From Reticulitermes lucifugus (lineage: Eukaryota > Arthropoda > Insecta > Blattodea > Rhinotermitidae): a stretch of 64,000 nucleotides of DNA. Position 1 is the first letter of the stretch. The number at the start of each line of letters is the position of its first letter. Positions 45,894 to 58,400 of this stretch are shown here, piece after piece. The notes beneath the pieces are model-generated. The model saw only the letters and a program-made list of their open reading frames with translations. It was not told where the DNA came from and did no database searches. Made by a program: the position numbers and the translations under genes. The stretch covers positions 81,479 to 145,478 of the forward strand of contig JAKCWW010000064.1 of assembly GCA_026260175.1 (NCBI GenBank), given 5' to 3'.

Positions 45894-48323
45894 GTACATA
45901 ATTTGAGGGCTCAGATGCTATCAGCAAGGATGTACACGGAAGAGAAAGTTCGCATTCAATTTCTCCTGATAATACACGGGCTAAGATATAATCAACGTGG
46001 GAAAAAAACGCACTTCCTTCTAGATACGACCTCATTATGTTATAAATTAGACATAATGGTAACATTTCGACTAAAGAATATGAAACGCGGTGGCTTTAAC
46101 AGAATATTTTCAGGCAGAAATAACTGTCTTACATTTATTAGCATGTACCAATTAACACGATGACAAAAACTGTGTGTCCCTTTTTATCTCTAGTGTGTAA
46201 ATCGGGCATCAAAAAACAAAGTTACAATAATTCGTCAGAATACTGCCACCGGTACTTAAGGAACGTAGTTATTCGCCATTTTACATAATAGTATACATGA
46301 ACACTAACCAATTATGACAAATTCCATAGAGCAGGCTCTTCTTCAGGAGCTACCAGTCGCTCAGCCCGACATCCCCCCNCAGTGCAACGTCGCAGTTCAG
46401 TCGACCGTCTTCACCAAGACTCGCCACTACTTCCAAATCTCGATTAGTCAGAACGCGGCTCTAATTCGAGAAAGTGTTACGCAACAGCTAGTGTTAAACA
46501 CAGGCCACCCAAATGCACTAGCAACGAACTCATTCGGACAGTGTAAAAATACAGAAGTCTAGCAGGTTGCTTATATATGCCGCTTCCGAAAACAATCGTC
46601 ACTCCCCAAGCGTGACCTGCAGCGACCAGCACGTCGTCAGAACATGCGGTGGAAGACAAATGTTCAGTTGTGCGTACACAAGAGTGATGCAACGCACTCA
46701 GCACTAACGGCAGACTCAATTAGCTGGTGATTCACTCTTAAGAGAAGACTAAGGTTTACTGTTCAAATGATCACCACTGCCAATAGGCCAAGTTCACGGA
46801 CTGTTTCCTCTTACCTTGACAGAACGTAGTATTCAAACAGCCTACACACACGCGTTTAGGCCCAATAATCAGCATTCCCTGTAACAGCGCTGCAGTGAAC
46901 AGAATTATAAGGCAACTTCAGCCGAACTAGTATGAAGACGGACTGACCGAAAGAGCTAATACCGCTGATGATGATAACACGTGTCAATACCACTTCACCT
47001 TGACACACCAGTGTAACCACACGTAACTAACTACACGTGCATCGAAATATATAAATAACCGAACAAAGGGGAACTTAGCTGGTCTACAGAAAATCGACCA
47101 ACGAAATTAGACAGCTACTGTGAGGAATCAAAACATTTCGAACAATGGCTAACAAAACTCCGTTTATTCACTACTCTGACGATGCTAACACATGGTGTCA
47201 AGTAAATAAATTACGACCTGTCTGTTAGGAAGCACACAGGCACCATGACTGCAGACAGTCACGAAAACCAGGAAAATCAGAAATAATCTGTACCTGGTCG
47301 GAGATTCAACAAGTAATTTCCCGAATACCAACACGACTATTACACTAGCACCTTCCGCAAAACGCTTGGAAACGCGAGCGACTGTCAGAACAAAATATGC
47401 ATGTGGTCAGACCTTTAACAGCACAATGCATTCCTCGAGGTTCAGACACAAACTGGACCAACATAAAACGATGACAACAAATATGACACAGACATTCTAA
47501 ATGATATCGCCTTCGGCGGCGTGTGGGCAGAATGCAGTTGAAGTGCCAAAGACAGCTTCAATGTTTCAGTAAGAATAATGTAAGACAGCTACACATACAA
47601 ATAGTGTACAGACTTACCCTACAACTGGCTGGCTTAAGAATATAATTGTATTCTAGCTCTAAATACTCGACGTATCATTTACTGACGTGGCCGGTCGAGA
47701 AGAATGACTTTGTTCACGACGATATTTTAGGACGGATTTTTTCTGATTTCAAAATTACTGAAACACACAAAAAGTACAAGTAAATGCTGGGTATTACGTG
47801 GATAAGATGTAGTAATGTGGGTGCCTCCAGTGCGGTGTACCCAGAACTGTGCATATTTCCGCATTTACACAACAGACTGGATTCCTGTTAAGGAAACCCG
47901 TCGCTGCTATTCAGGGAAGACTTCTGTCAATCGAGAAAGAAGTACCTGGAAGTGTCTTCAGTTACCGCACAGCACTGAACACTGGTCTACGGCTACACCC
48001 ACTTCGGCCACTGCTGCGACTTCCAGTGGCAATTTTCTCACTGTGGATACGAATGATTCACTTCTTTGCTTATGTTCGTTGTCTATATTCTATTACACTT
48101 CACCGTTACACGTGAGACTTTCTTAACGCTGACGAAATATTTGAAATTACGTTCCTTCTACTTCAGCAGTGTCCCTAACACAAGTTGTACGTCTGTACAC
48201 TTCTACAAATCTTGCCATTTTTAAACCAGCCAGTTAAATATTTCAAAGGCACCTCACTAGATAACTGTTTCAGGGCCACTATCCAACATACTGTTAGTTA
48301 CTGGGATGATCAAAACCAGGCGT
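45894..48323. other. Unassigned stretch
   Basis: No known gene. It contains the ambiguous base N at 46379, next to a C run, and the candidate ORF at 46314-46562. ORFs at 45852-46163 and 47815-48126 (103 codons each) have no recognised motif. Confidence 0.4.
46314..46562 (+). CDS. Small ORF of coding-like composition, hypothetical
   Basis: An 82-codon ORF from ATG to TAG. It reads MTNSIEQALLQELPVAQPD, one ambiguous residue at the N, then AVQSTVFTKTRHYFQISIS and a Gln/Asn-rich end. Many codons end in C or G (GTC, CTC, ACC, AAG, CGC, TAC, TTC), unusual against the AT-rich surroundings. No domain is recognised. The antisense ORF 46477-46719 overlaps only its tail. It could be a retrotransposon or gene fragment. 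Weak candidate. Confidence 0.12.
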   Translation: MTNSIEQALLQELPVAQPDIPXQCNVAVQSTVFTKTRHYFQISISQNAALIRESVTQQLVLNTGHPNALATNSFGQCKNTEV

Positions 48324-48473
48324 GCACAAATCCCAGGCGCCAGGTCGCTGTGGCGACTAAATTTTGTACGGTAGCGCCTAATATTTGTGGATCCTACGGA
48401 TGGAAATCACTACATGAAATCACTAGAATTTTGAGATGACCCCCAGAGTTCTGGAAAATTTGTGCAACCCTCA
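48324..48473 (+). repeat. Unnamed ~160 bp dispersed repeat, copy 2
   Basis: Blocks GCACAAATCCCAGGCGCCAGG, TGTGGCGACTAAATTTTGTAC, GCGCCTAATATTTGTG, GATCCTA, GATGGAAATCACTACATG, TTTTGAGATGA and TTCTGGAAAATTTGTGCA align with 17315-17472 over the whole length at roughly 75-80 percent identity by eye. Confidence 0.75.
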
Positions 48474-51400
48474 TCAAAAGGGTTAGGGGCTCGACTCACA
48501 GGTCATGAAATTCGAACAATTTACAGCTGATAAATTCTTCGATTTCCAGAGAAACTGGAATGAGAGCTCAATATATAGCCGCCTGCAGGAAGCAAGACGC
48601 AGACGACCTAAAAAATGGACAGATACAAAGATTATGATGCTTCAACTTTAACATCAACCACTCGAATGATACGCGTCTTAAAGGTCATTGTTCAGGCACA
48701 ATTATGTCATAACAATAAAACTAACTACGAATGGATGTTACAAAACAATTTAAGTCTTACAACAAGACCCAACAGTCAGCGTACACTGTCCCAAGTAAGC
48801 TGTATGGTTTATTTATGCTCAGAAGGTTAGAGTTAAACTCTTATCCTTGAACCCATGACGCCGATTTCCATAACGCCATTCTCGACACAGCGTTATGAAC
48901 GCCACGTCTTGGCCAACAGAACACAAGTTAGACAATTTAGGAATATATACGGATCAACACAACGGCGCGCCGAAAATGAAAAACAGGCGTACTTGGAAAA
49001 TGTGTAACTAGTCCACTGACCACAAGAAGGCAAACAGCCTACCATTCAGCGATACAAGTTGGGAACTAAAGCTACTGACCTGCACATCTTAAACCTAGGC
49101 GAGAAAGGACGGATAGTTCCTGGAATGGGCGTGAAAACGGAAAAATGGAGCCAGTACGATGAAACAACTAACACGAACTACATAAATCAACCTTCAATAC
49201 GAAAGGCAGCCGTATGAAGTTACTACCCTTATTTCTCTAAGTACTTAGGATATCACCAAGACAATAACACATGTTATCATTTACTCGTCTTTGGTAAAAT
49301 TATCAGAGAATTCGGACTGTTAATTAAAACAAATCCTACATTTACACGAAAAGTAAGAAATATAAAGTGAAACGCACTGTAATTTTCACATATGAATGTA
49401 GAATTGTGCAGAAAGCCTACAGTGGAAAATCGGAAAGGGTTAATATTTTTACGGAACATGGAAATAAAGACAGCATGGAGTCGAGTAATAGCCGTTGGGA
49501 TCATCAGGCATTAACAAGCATGATGCAGGGGCTTCCACACCAAACACCTCTATCTGCACAGCACGTGTACAAAATCAGACAATAACGGCACAAGCTGTCA
49601 CCTAGTGCACTCACGTTCGGAATAAACCAGACCATACGGGTTACGCCTGCAGTTCTAACACCACACAAAAGTTGGTGCGATTCATCATTCCTGATCATGA
49701 AGACAGCATTTCGCTACTGTTTACTCTCTTAAGCTTTATACCTGTTTTCTTATTTGTACTTTTAACAATGCAGTATACATATTATACAGCGACTGGGTGA
49801 TTCATGGAATTATGAATTCAAAATAATGTGTTAAGAAGTGGCTGTGACGTAACGTCAGGCACTATTCCGAGGATCTGAGACCACCGGGGAAAGGGTGGGG
49901 GGAAGACACGGTAGTCGGTATTCGGGCCGAAATTCGAAGGTGGCGCCACCAGGGTACGACACACCGCTTATGCAAGTAGTTCGATATGTTCGCCCCCAAA
50001 TCTTACAGGCGAAGAAAGGAAGGGGCGACAGCGCAAATTTCAAGCAATACTCCCCCACCCTTTCGGTGCCATTGTTTAACGGTCTACTTAGTCACAATTC
50101 CAGCACCAGCAGCAACACAGTATGCACCCTCTGTACAACATCAATCTCGAGAATAAAGTCTACTTATACGGCAAGTTAAACATCTGGGGGGGGGGGTTCT
50201 CTAAATGTTTCGGTACAGACCTATCCTACACAGACTAGGGTGAAGTATATTTAATAACCATACACTTTAGTACATACTCCGAGTACATGCCATTTGAAAT
50301 CCTTGAAGATGGGGAAAGGGGAGAGTGGGGCAGGCGGACACACAGACATGACGATACCGTTAGCCCATCTTTCCTTATTACATGAGTCCGCAGCCAGTTA
50401 CGTCTCCTAAACTTAATCGTCCCCCATAAAACAAAAACAGAAAACTCGTAAAGCAATGCATTCATTTTTTTTAGGACAAAATAGTTTCCTGCATCCAAAC
50501 TTGCAATGCCTCGCAGTGAATAAAGATGAGGGATCCCGACTTGTGAACGCAGGAGGATGTTTGACAAAGATACATCGGTAGTACCGCAGTCAAGGTTGAC
50601 GGGAGGCTACGATGACTGGACCTACTAAGCACGCTTTGTCAACGTACGCATGACACGGCACAAAACACGCATTAAGCTTGTGTCTTATAGATGTAAACAC
50701 ACATCTGGTAATTGCACCTCGTGGTTTGCTATTGTGGAAGCGGTTCTATCACGGGGTTCCAACTGCGACTGTCACGTGACCTTTCACTCCGCGGCCTCCA
50801 GAAACGCTGGGAAATCCTAACGTGAAAGGGCGTGCCCCGCTCACGATACAGCAGCAGAAAATACTGTTCTAATGGTAACAAAGCACACTGCTTCTTTCGT
50901 TGCGAAACACACCAGCGAACGAATGAAAACTGTTGATGATCACGACGCCGCCCGCTCTGCAGTATTCAGTTCCGCGTTGCCGTGGGACTGAAAGCCGTCC
51001 AGTTGGCATTAACTGCTACATAGTGACCTATGACGGCCACGGCTCTGCAATACTCCTTAGTTCCACGTTTAAAAAACTCCCTTCATTACGTCTTAAGGGC
51101 TTCTGCTAAATCCCCAACCCCATCGCCCAAAAGCTGTTTCCTACAACAAGGCGAGACCAAAGGCAGGACAAGAGACAAGTCAGAGCTCCGACACTGCCAA
51201 CGTGACGGAACTTTAAAAACTTCCTTATTTTATGAGCGTCTGCATACGCAACGACGCCATCCGTTCAAAATAAAATTATGCGTTTATGTCATTAAGCCGA
51301 ATGTATTTAACTTTCTTGTTAAAGAAGGTAGTGCAAAATGCATAATTTACTCGCTTGGACAGAACTTTTAAATTTCACTTTTATTAATTTTCGTATATCT

Positions 51401-51881
51401 TTTAGTGTATAGCTGTTGTCGTAGCTAGACATGACGTCACCTTGCAAATAGTTACGCAGTCAGTGAATCTTGTTCGCTCCAGACACTTTGTTGTTTCCCC
51501 GTGTTATCGTAGTCGTAAAACGTAGTGACTAGTGGCTGTATTGTAAAACGTACAAGCCAAGGGTAAATTACTTCGAAACTGTCGGACTATATACAAACAT
51601 GTCGAAAACAACGAAACATAGTACGGGCGCCTACACATCTTAGTGCAAAATAAACTACTGAAACCAAGCGCGTTCTACTGGCCCCCGTTGCGAAAAGAAG
51701 CGATGTATACAATAACTTATACAGGCAAGACAAATCTGCACTTCCTAATGCATGAAAAACGCTATTACCTAAGGCTGACGATGAGATATAGCGAGATGTG
51801 TTAGAACGCAGCTGCATATAAAGGGCTTAAGTTGCGGCCTGTCATGTACCTACTGGACGGCCAGCATTATACCGGTACACG
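48474..51881. other. Unassigned stretch
   Basis: No gene recognised. A GC-rich segment lies at 49860-50060 and a ten-base G run near 50187. Two related segments at about 50941-50982 and 51030-51072 share CTCTGCARTAYTC and AGTTCCRCGTT. A CRE-type TGACGTCA lies near 51432. ORFs of 110-113 codons (50235-50567 minus, 51030-51371 plus) have no motif. Confidence 0.35.
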
Positions 51882-52015
51882 CGACGTTGTCGCACAAAGT
51901 CCTTCATAAAACACAGGTATAAAATCCACATACGAGAAATGGGCTACACGTTGCCACCCTGTGGCACCAGTCCTTCCTAAAACATAAGCAGAAAATCCAC
52001 ACAAGTATTACGGGC
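51882..52015. repeat. Diverged tandem duplication, ~70 bp unit
   Basis: AGTCCTTCATAAAACACAGG followed by TAAAATCCACA (51898-51930) recurs as AGTCCTTCCTAAAACATAAG followed by AGAAAATCCACA (51969-52001), a period of 71 bases. Upstream ACGTTGYC and downstream ACGGGC/ATGGGC also match. Confidence 0.75.
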
Positions 52016-52210
52016 GATATGAGGTACGTGGAGAACACAAACTACACAAAATCGCTAAAATCCGCCTACAGAGATCACTGCAAAGACGATCACAAAGTGT
52101 ATAAAAACTGCTATAACAGACCTAAAATCAATATTGTAACACGCAGATCTGCGCCTCGTTCTGTAATCTGTATTGCTGATTTGAATTTTTGTTACTCTTG
52201 CACGTATATC

Positions 52211-52218
52211 CTCTGCGG
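52211..52218. other. hAT target-site duplication, left
   Basis: CTCTGCGG, identical to 52636-52643 on the other side of the element. Confidence 0.85.
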
Positions 52219-52635
52219 CAGTGTTCCCCAAACTATTTTTTTCCTTGCGGACCCCTTTTGGCTTCGAAAAGTAACCAAGGATCCGCACATCCTTGTACAC
52301 AGAAATATAGTGTCCGGATGATAGGTATCCAATGTTAAAAATTTGTGTCTCAGAACTGATTTTGGATAGCTACGAATACACATCAGTACCATACGTAATA
52401 ATACACTGCATGATTAATTACTGATTGTCGCTCGCTTACTGGGTACAGGGGGTTTCCTAATTGGATATTCTGATGGTCATACGAAATAAGCATATGGGGA
52501 ATTAAAGAAGTGCTGAGATTATTTTTAACAGGACATCAAACTTCTAAGTAGCCATCACAGAAATGCATCCAAGGAACTCCCGGGAACTGGCGGCGGATCC
52601 CTTGGGATCCGCGGAGAACACCTTTGGAACCACTG
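52219..52635. mobile_element. Complete non-autonomous hAT-type transposon, 417 bp
   Basis: The left end is CAGTGTTCCCCAAACT, continuing through a T run to GCGGACCCC. The right end, read inverted, is CAGTGGTTCCAAAGG, continuing to CCGCGGATCCC. Ends beginning CAGTG with a GCGGAYCCC subterminal block are characteristic of a hAT subgroup. The element is flanked by the perfect 8-base duplication CTCTGCGG (52211-52218 and 52636-52643), the size hAT transposases produce. The interior has no transposase ORF; small ORFs here are chance. It must have been mobilised in trans. Confidence 0.9.
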
Positions 52636-52643
52636 CTCTGCGG
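52636..52643. other. hAT target-site duplication, right
   Basis: CTCTGCGG, identical to 52211-52218. Confidence 0.85.
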
Positions 52644-55153
52644 TTTACCCCAGCTTTCATCAGCGGTTTTTGCTGCAACCTCTTGTACTAATGTAGACCT
52701 TTCCTACTACCAGTACTGGCGGTGTATGAAATTAGGACTTAGGCCGTTCCTCTCATTCTTATTACACAACGTAGCCAAGAGGGTGATTGCAAGTGACCTG
52801 TTACTAAAACGCGAAAGAATCTGCGTACATTCAGTCCGTGAGGGGAGCTTCAACAGTTCTCGGATCGTTCAACAGCAACGAACAGCAACTTCAATAGCAC
52901 ACACTTCAAAATTTCAATGTAATTTAGAAACGCATTAAGTGCCCGCATTAAAATGCATTTAATGTAATCTCACTAATTTCAAATGCAACTAATTAGTGGA
53001 TAAGACTGCCAACCACAAAATACAGGTGTAACTTATTCAGGCTACACACCGGCAGGCACGTTATCCTCCCCATCGCCGCAACAGAACGACATGACGCCAC
53101 AAATGACGTACTTCAGAGAGGATTTTTTTTGTAGCAACTCTTGCCAGACCTGCCACAGACCTGTAACACTGCAGATAAATATCATCCGTCTTACACCCAC
53201 TGTACAGGTGTTCAGAAAAACCCAAAATGCGTTTCTTCGAGGATTTCGCCCATTTATTAAAAAAGTTGTTTGTTCAGCTTGTGGGCAGAGATGGTGAGTG
53301 CGAAAGGATCTGAAAAAGGCGGCTGGGGCCATTTTCAAGGCACTACCCCATTAATCGTCTGGACAGACAGGAAAAAAATATGAAACATCTCGAATCCGGA
53401 CAGCAGATAACGCGGTCGGATTACACATAGTATGCAAATCCACTGTTTTACCGCTACATCAGCCTTACTGGTTTTGAAAGCGAATACAGTAACATCGCGT
53501 TCTGAGACAAACTTATGAGACATACTTCCTCGAAAATGCTTTAGTCTGTAGGCATCGACTATCAAAAACTACAATATCCTACATTTTCTGGCCCATACTT
53601 GCCGTGGGTTCTACATACGCAATTTGACACAACCTCAAAAGTTCAGCGACGACGCAAAACTTTTTAATCTTGGTATGTATAAAAAGGTCGAATTCATAAG
53701 ATGTCAGCGTAATAACTCTGGAAATTGAGTCCACAGATCAAAAGCGCTGTAAAAGGGACGCGGGACGTCACGACACAGGATCATACTACATATGCACCTT
53801 GACGCTCAGACTTGTACGGTCAGTTCAGCGGTACTGCACTGTGAAATTAGTGTTCAAATTACGTTACACGCAAAGCGGGTGTCAGCCACGGGGAAGGTAT
53901 AGAAAATGTCTTCCAGGTACCGACGTAGACAAAATTGTTGTGACACTCTGCAGATGGTTAGATCCCATACAGCAAAACACAATACGAACAGCTAAAAAAA
54001 TGTTTAACATTGCTTCATTCCTGGCCTTTGACTACCCTCGAGAATTTGAGAATCATCTGCATTTGTCTTCAGTTGAAAGGGTGCGAACGCATTCTCTCAC
54101 GTGGGTCCAACAGCACGGACTGTTCTCAAACAGTGGTTCTACAAAACTCAGCGTCCGTTCTCACTAATCCCATCACAGCATCCATCTACGTCGACGCTAT
54201 ACAGCCTGAGCTACTGACGGCATCGTTAAATAAACAACACATAAAAGGGAAACAAAAAAAATAAATACGCGTCCATTTTTATTACTGAATCAAGAGCGAG
54301 CAAGTTTAACAGTCATATCTGCGACTTTGAACCACAGGAAAATTTCAAGAGCATTTACAACGTTCTGCATTACAATGTAGTGCTGCTACGGCACAAAAGC
54401 GTCAGTCCACGGCTATACTGTTATCACTACGAAATCCACAATACTTACTCGCAACGAAGTACTGAGCTGCAAGTACGCTCGGCTAGTCTTTAATACCACA
54501 CAATTCCAAAACCAGTAACAAAATCGCGGTTATGTTTTAAAACAGGAACTTCCAGCACATCAGTTATACCAGGTGTACACCATTTCACTTAAGGGTTGGT
54601 AATCTCGCAAAGACTGACCATTTCAATGAAAACGACATACCGCCATAAACTGTGCTGAGGCATCAAACGGATCTCTTGGGTGTAACCGGCATTCGTATAA
54701 CTTAAGCACCAATTTTCTGCATCCCGGAGTTCAAATACCGTCAACATAGCTGCTATAATTCGACCTCCATCACACCCTTCCAGTACCTCGCTCATCATCA
54801 TCGTTTCCTGGATCTCACGTTCAAGGTTCCCGTTGCTGACAATGCAATCTGTTCGTAAACGTCACGTAACTGTTTACGATGTGAAGTCGTCGACAAAGAA
54901 AAAACAAGGACACAACAAAAACACGTCATTACTTCTTGGTCGACGGAGGCCAGGCACGCTGATTACACAACTACTGAAAGTTCACACCACACTCGGAATA
55001 CTGTGGAACATTATACCGTCGTTACTTATCTAAAACTGAGTCGTTACGACACTGCATTGAACTACGCGCACGCGCGAGAGAGAATCGTAAGTACACCAAC
55101 TCGACATAAATTTTATTTTAGACAGTCCGTTGTGATACTATTAAGGAGGGTAG
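52644..55153. other. Unassigned stretch
   Basis: No gene recognised. A 122-codon plus ORF (53799-54167) and a 98-codon minus ORF (53042-53338) have no known motif. Confidence 0.4.
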
Positions 55154-55205
55154 TATATAATTCGTCTATCACAACACACTTATTTAGTTCTATATTGTAT
55201 TATTT

Positions 55206-55243
55206 AGACATACATGTTTCGGCCGCAAGGGGCCAACAGGTAT
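55206..55243 (-). ncRNA. Hammerhead-like palindromic motif, degraded (copy B-left)
   Basis: Minus strand: CTGTT, GGCC, CCTTGC, GGCC, GAAACATGTATG. The stem is intact, the CTGANGA box is shortened and mutated, and GTC is changed to GTA. Confidence 0.3.
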
Positions 55244-55370
55244 CACCAATAAAAAATTACGACTCCATAAAAACATGAGCCTTATGCGAAGGAATGAGAT
55301 CTCATTCTTGACACAAGTTCTTGTTTATATACCAACAAAATAATTGTCTCTAAATATTTTGTTGATTATA

Positions 55371-55402
55371 CCTGATGGCCCCTTGCGGCCGAAACATGTC
55401 GT
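55371..55402 (+). ncRNA. Hammerhead-like palindromic motif (copy B-right)
   Basis: CTGAT, GGCC, CCTTGC, GGCC, GAAAC, AT, GTC, GTA. Compared with the copy at 42755 three bases are missing from the CTGAAGAT box. The GGCC stem, GAAAC and GTC are intact. Confidence 0.35.
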
Positions 55403-55460
55403 ATGTGTAAATAATGTAATATCCAACTAAATAAGTGTGGTGTGACTGACGATTATATAA

Positions 55461-58400
55461 CACCTTACCTAACTCAGAAGTTAAAGAACCGAGGGATGAG
55501 GAAAGAACACGGCTTTAATGGGGCACCACCTTCATATGCTCCTTGTTGACACTAGGTACCCTTTCCACATAACCTGGCCACAATGCCATTTCAACCCTTA
55601 ATACGAAAACAGCAAACTTCCTCCAAAATGCTGGTATGTGCTTATACGACTACACGGCGTCACAACCCGGAAGACCACAGCCTGAACAACTTGTGATGCC
55701 TTATCACATTGTCATTTACAAATAAAATTGCGGAAAAAAAAATACGTCCACTGACCGGTAAAGAGGTACGTCACCACTCGGGGCCTTCAGTGCTGCTCTG
55801 CAAATACTAGTCGTTACAGCCTCGGCTCGACCATGCCCTTCTTCACGTGAACAAAGGCTGGTAACAAGTGCAGCTGATTGATGGGTTGACAGCTCAAGAA
55901 CAGCCACTACTCCCGCCCATTAACGACGCCACACCATTTGTTACTATCATTTGTAGGTTACATAACTATGCAGCTACCACGTTACGTGTCATGTCGCATC
56001 AAAACAGAGAACAAAATAATTGTAGCCCATCCCGCCATTCCACAATGGAGACGGCGCCCAAGACCGACTAAGGTCCACCTAACAAAAGTCACAATTTCCG
56101 TCTTGCTTAAAGCGGCCAGATCGTGCAATCTGACACTGGTCAACATTTAATGCGAGTTAAAAATACTGTGGCGATTCTGGGAGCTGGGACAGCTTAGACT
56201 GGATACGGGCTACGTGTCCAGAGATGGATTTCAGGCACATGCAGCAATTGTATCTTCACCATCACGTCCAAGCAAGTTCTAAGATCACTCAGTCGCATAT
56301 TTCATATGGGGGGGGGGGTACCTAAATTCTACCGTTCAGTTCCACCTAATGCAGAAGTTCAGAATTTGTCGAGTTTTACCTCCATGTCTCTTGTATACTT
56401 CAAATGTTAGGCTCTCACGTCGCGTAACCTTTAGCCCAATGATACACTTTGTCAATACAGCGACCAGCATTCCGCTTCCGTGGAGATAACGCCTTTTCTG
56501 CACGGATGGAACAGTATCAACTGCTGAAGGAAGACCTCATACTACGGAGATACTAGTAACTATCCTGGGATGACACTCGAGCGGCGAACATCACGGGACA
56601 TCTATGTAAACATATAAATGGTGCCAAAACAAAGATTCAACTGGGTACCTCCAGAACAGTAAACTTCGGTGCCCTTGAGTGCGGTGTTTGAGGCACTGGA
56701 TCTGTGTGCACAACATTTAAGAATGCTGCATCAAGTGTAGTAATTACGTCCATCGAACAGCACATGTTTGGAAAATTATAGTGAGAAGGGAAATTCGTGG
56801 CAATGAGAGGGGAGGGGGGATAGAGACCCCAAGCATTCTGGGCAAAGGAAGAAACTATACAAGACAAACGCCGTTTACACAAATGTAGTAACAGCAGACC
56901 CATAGCCCATAACTTGCTGTTACGCACGGAGGAACAATGCAAGCGCACTTCGAAACAAATGATCTCAATTTACTTAGCAACCCATACCACACATAACAGT
57001 AAAGAAAGGCCAACCCTGAAAACTGAAATGTCATTAGAACGGTCAACTGGACAACAGTCACGTCACATGCAGTATCGCGATCTCTGGCACAGAAACGCAG
57101 TTACGCAGGGGTACGCGACTGGTTTTGGACATCAACGATGTAGGCATGGTCCACAAGTCTCGAAACAAGCCACAGCAAAACCACTGCACGGTATAAGCCA
57201 CCGGGCAAAATTACACGAACTCACGACAGCAGCCACTGACAGCGGACGAGATAAAACTTAGCACTCACGAACGCGACACGTACAGTCCGTGCAGAGGCTG
57301 TCATTTCGTTAGAGACTTATGCCACAAACACTGTTATGCGTAAAGGTGTAACAGTGTGTGTCAAAGTCTGCTTCTCACTACATGTGCAGAGATTCACATG
57401 AACTGCGATCCAGGTAAAAATCGTTCACAGCGTCTACTCTCCAACAGTTCAATGAATAACTACTCGTATTATTTATGACAGCGAAACTAAACAACACACA
57501 CACAACTATTTACATCTGTACAGCGGTTGAGAATAATTGGGTTTAAAACAGGCTATTCGAATTTCACGTTCATTTACTTTCGCAAATTAAGACGGTAATC
57601 CACCACAGTCATATAACGGGACGAGATAAGACACATGTAGGTACACGGGATGACTAAAGGCGCAGAACTAAATTCTAACCAAATGTGCATGCTTCGTTTG
57701 GTTTCGACCGCTTAATGTGGCACGTACTGCTGAAGGTGCACGTGTAGATGGTGCGCCGTTTATTAAGCGTGTATGTGACTGGTGTGTTTGACACAGTCTC
57801 ACATTTAATACAGTACCCAATTTAACGACGCCTCTGCTTTTCTAAGGTTTCCCATGAAAAGTTCTTTGTACTCAGAACGCACGACGCATTGGCCATGGCA
57901 GTCCGCCGTTTACCATCCATACGTATTGCAAAAAAGTGTACGCGAAGCTGCAGAAATAAACTAAGCTGACATTTATTCCTCCGCGTCCTTCTTTTTCATG
58001 CACTATTACGTCAGATTTTTCTGACAGACCAGACCTCATGCATGAAAACCCACGCCATCGTACGTTAGAAGACTCCAGCCACCAAAAGAGCGTATTCGTT
58101 AATAAAGGCAATTTCCATGAATGTCGTGTCCTGATGCGGGTATTGTACGTCCCACGGGATCCACCATGTAACGATGCACTCTGACCGGACGACTACCGTG
58201 CGGTCCCCAACGCGATTCAATTACGATGATGAAAACGGACTTCATAACAGTTCACTGTACTGTATTCAATCTAAAGTGCTTGGCTAAGAAAGGACGTGTT
58301 GCAAGGATACTCTCAGCATGTCACGATGCCAGGAGGGCTTCACTGCATATACTGCATCATGCAATGCTTGGGTGAAATTACCACTGTTTAATTACAGCAC

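Larger units (their letters stand above)
55154..55460. repeat. Second foldback element with ~90 bp inverted arms
   Basis: The left arm (55154-55243) and right arm (55368-55460) are inverted copies. Shared blocks include GGCCCCTTGCGGCCGAAACA, then TGT, TAAATAAT, AACTAAATAAGTGTG and TTGTGATAGACG/GTGTGACTGACG. The 124-base spacer contains its own small hairpin (AACAAAATAATT and AAATATTTTGTT, around 55333-55362). The palindromic core GGCC, loop, GGCC, GAAACATGTC sits near the inner end of each arm, as in the foldback at 42581-42860. Confidence 0.8.

Noticed and set aside
53799-54167. 122-codon ORF
   Set aside because: No motif or codon pattern, and another ORF overlaps it in a second frame. It is plausible as chance.
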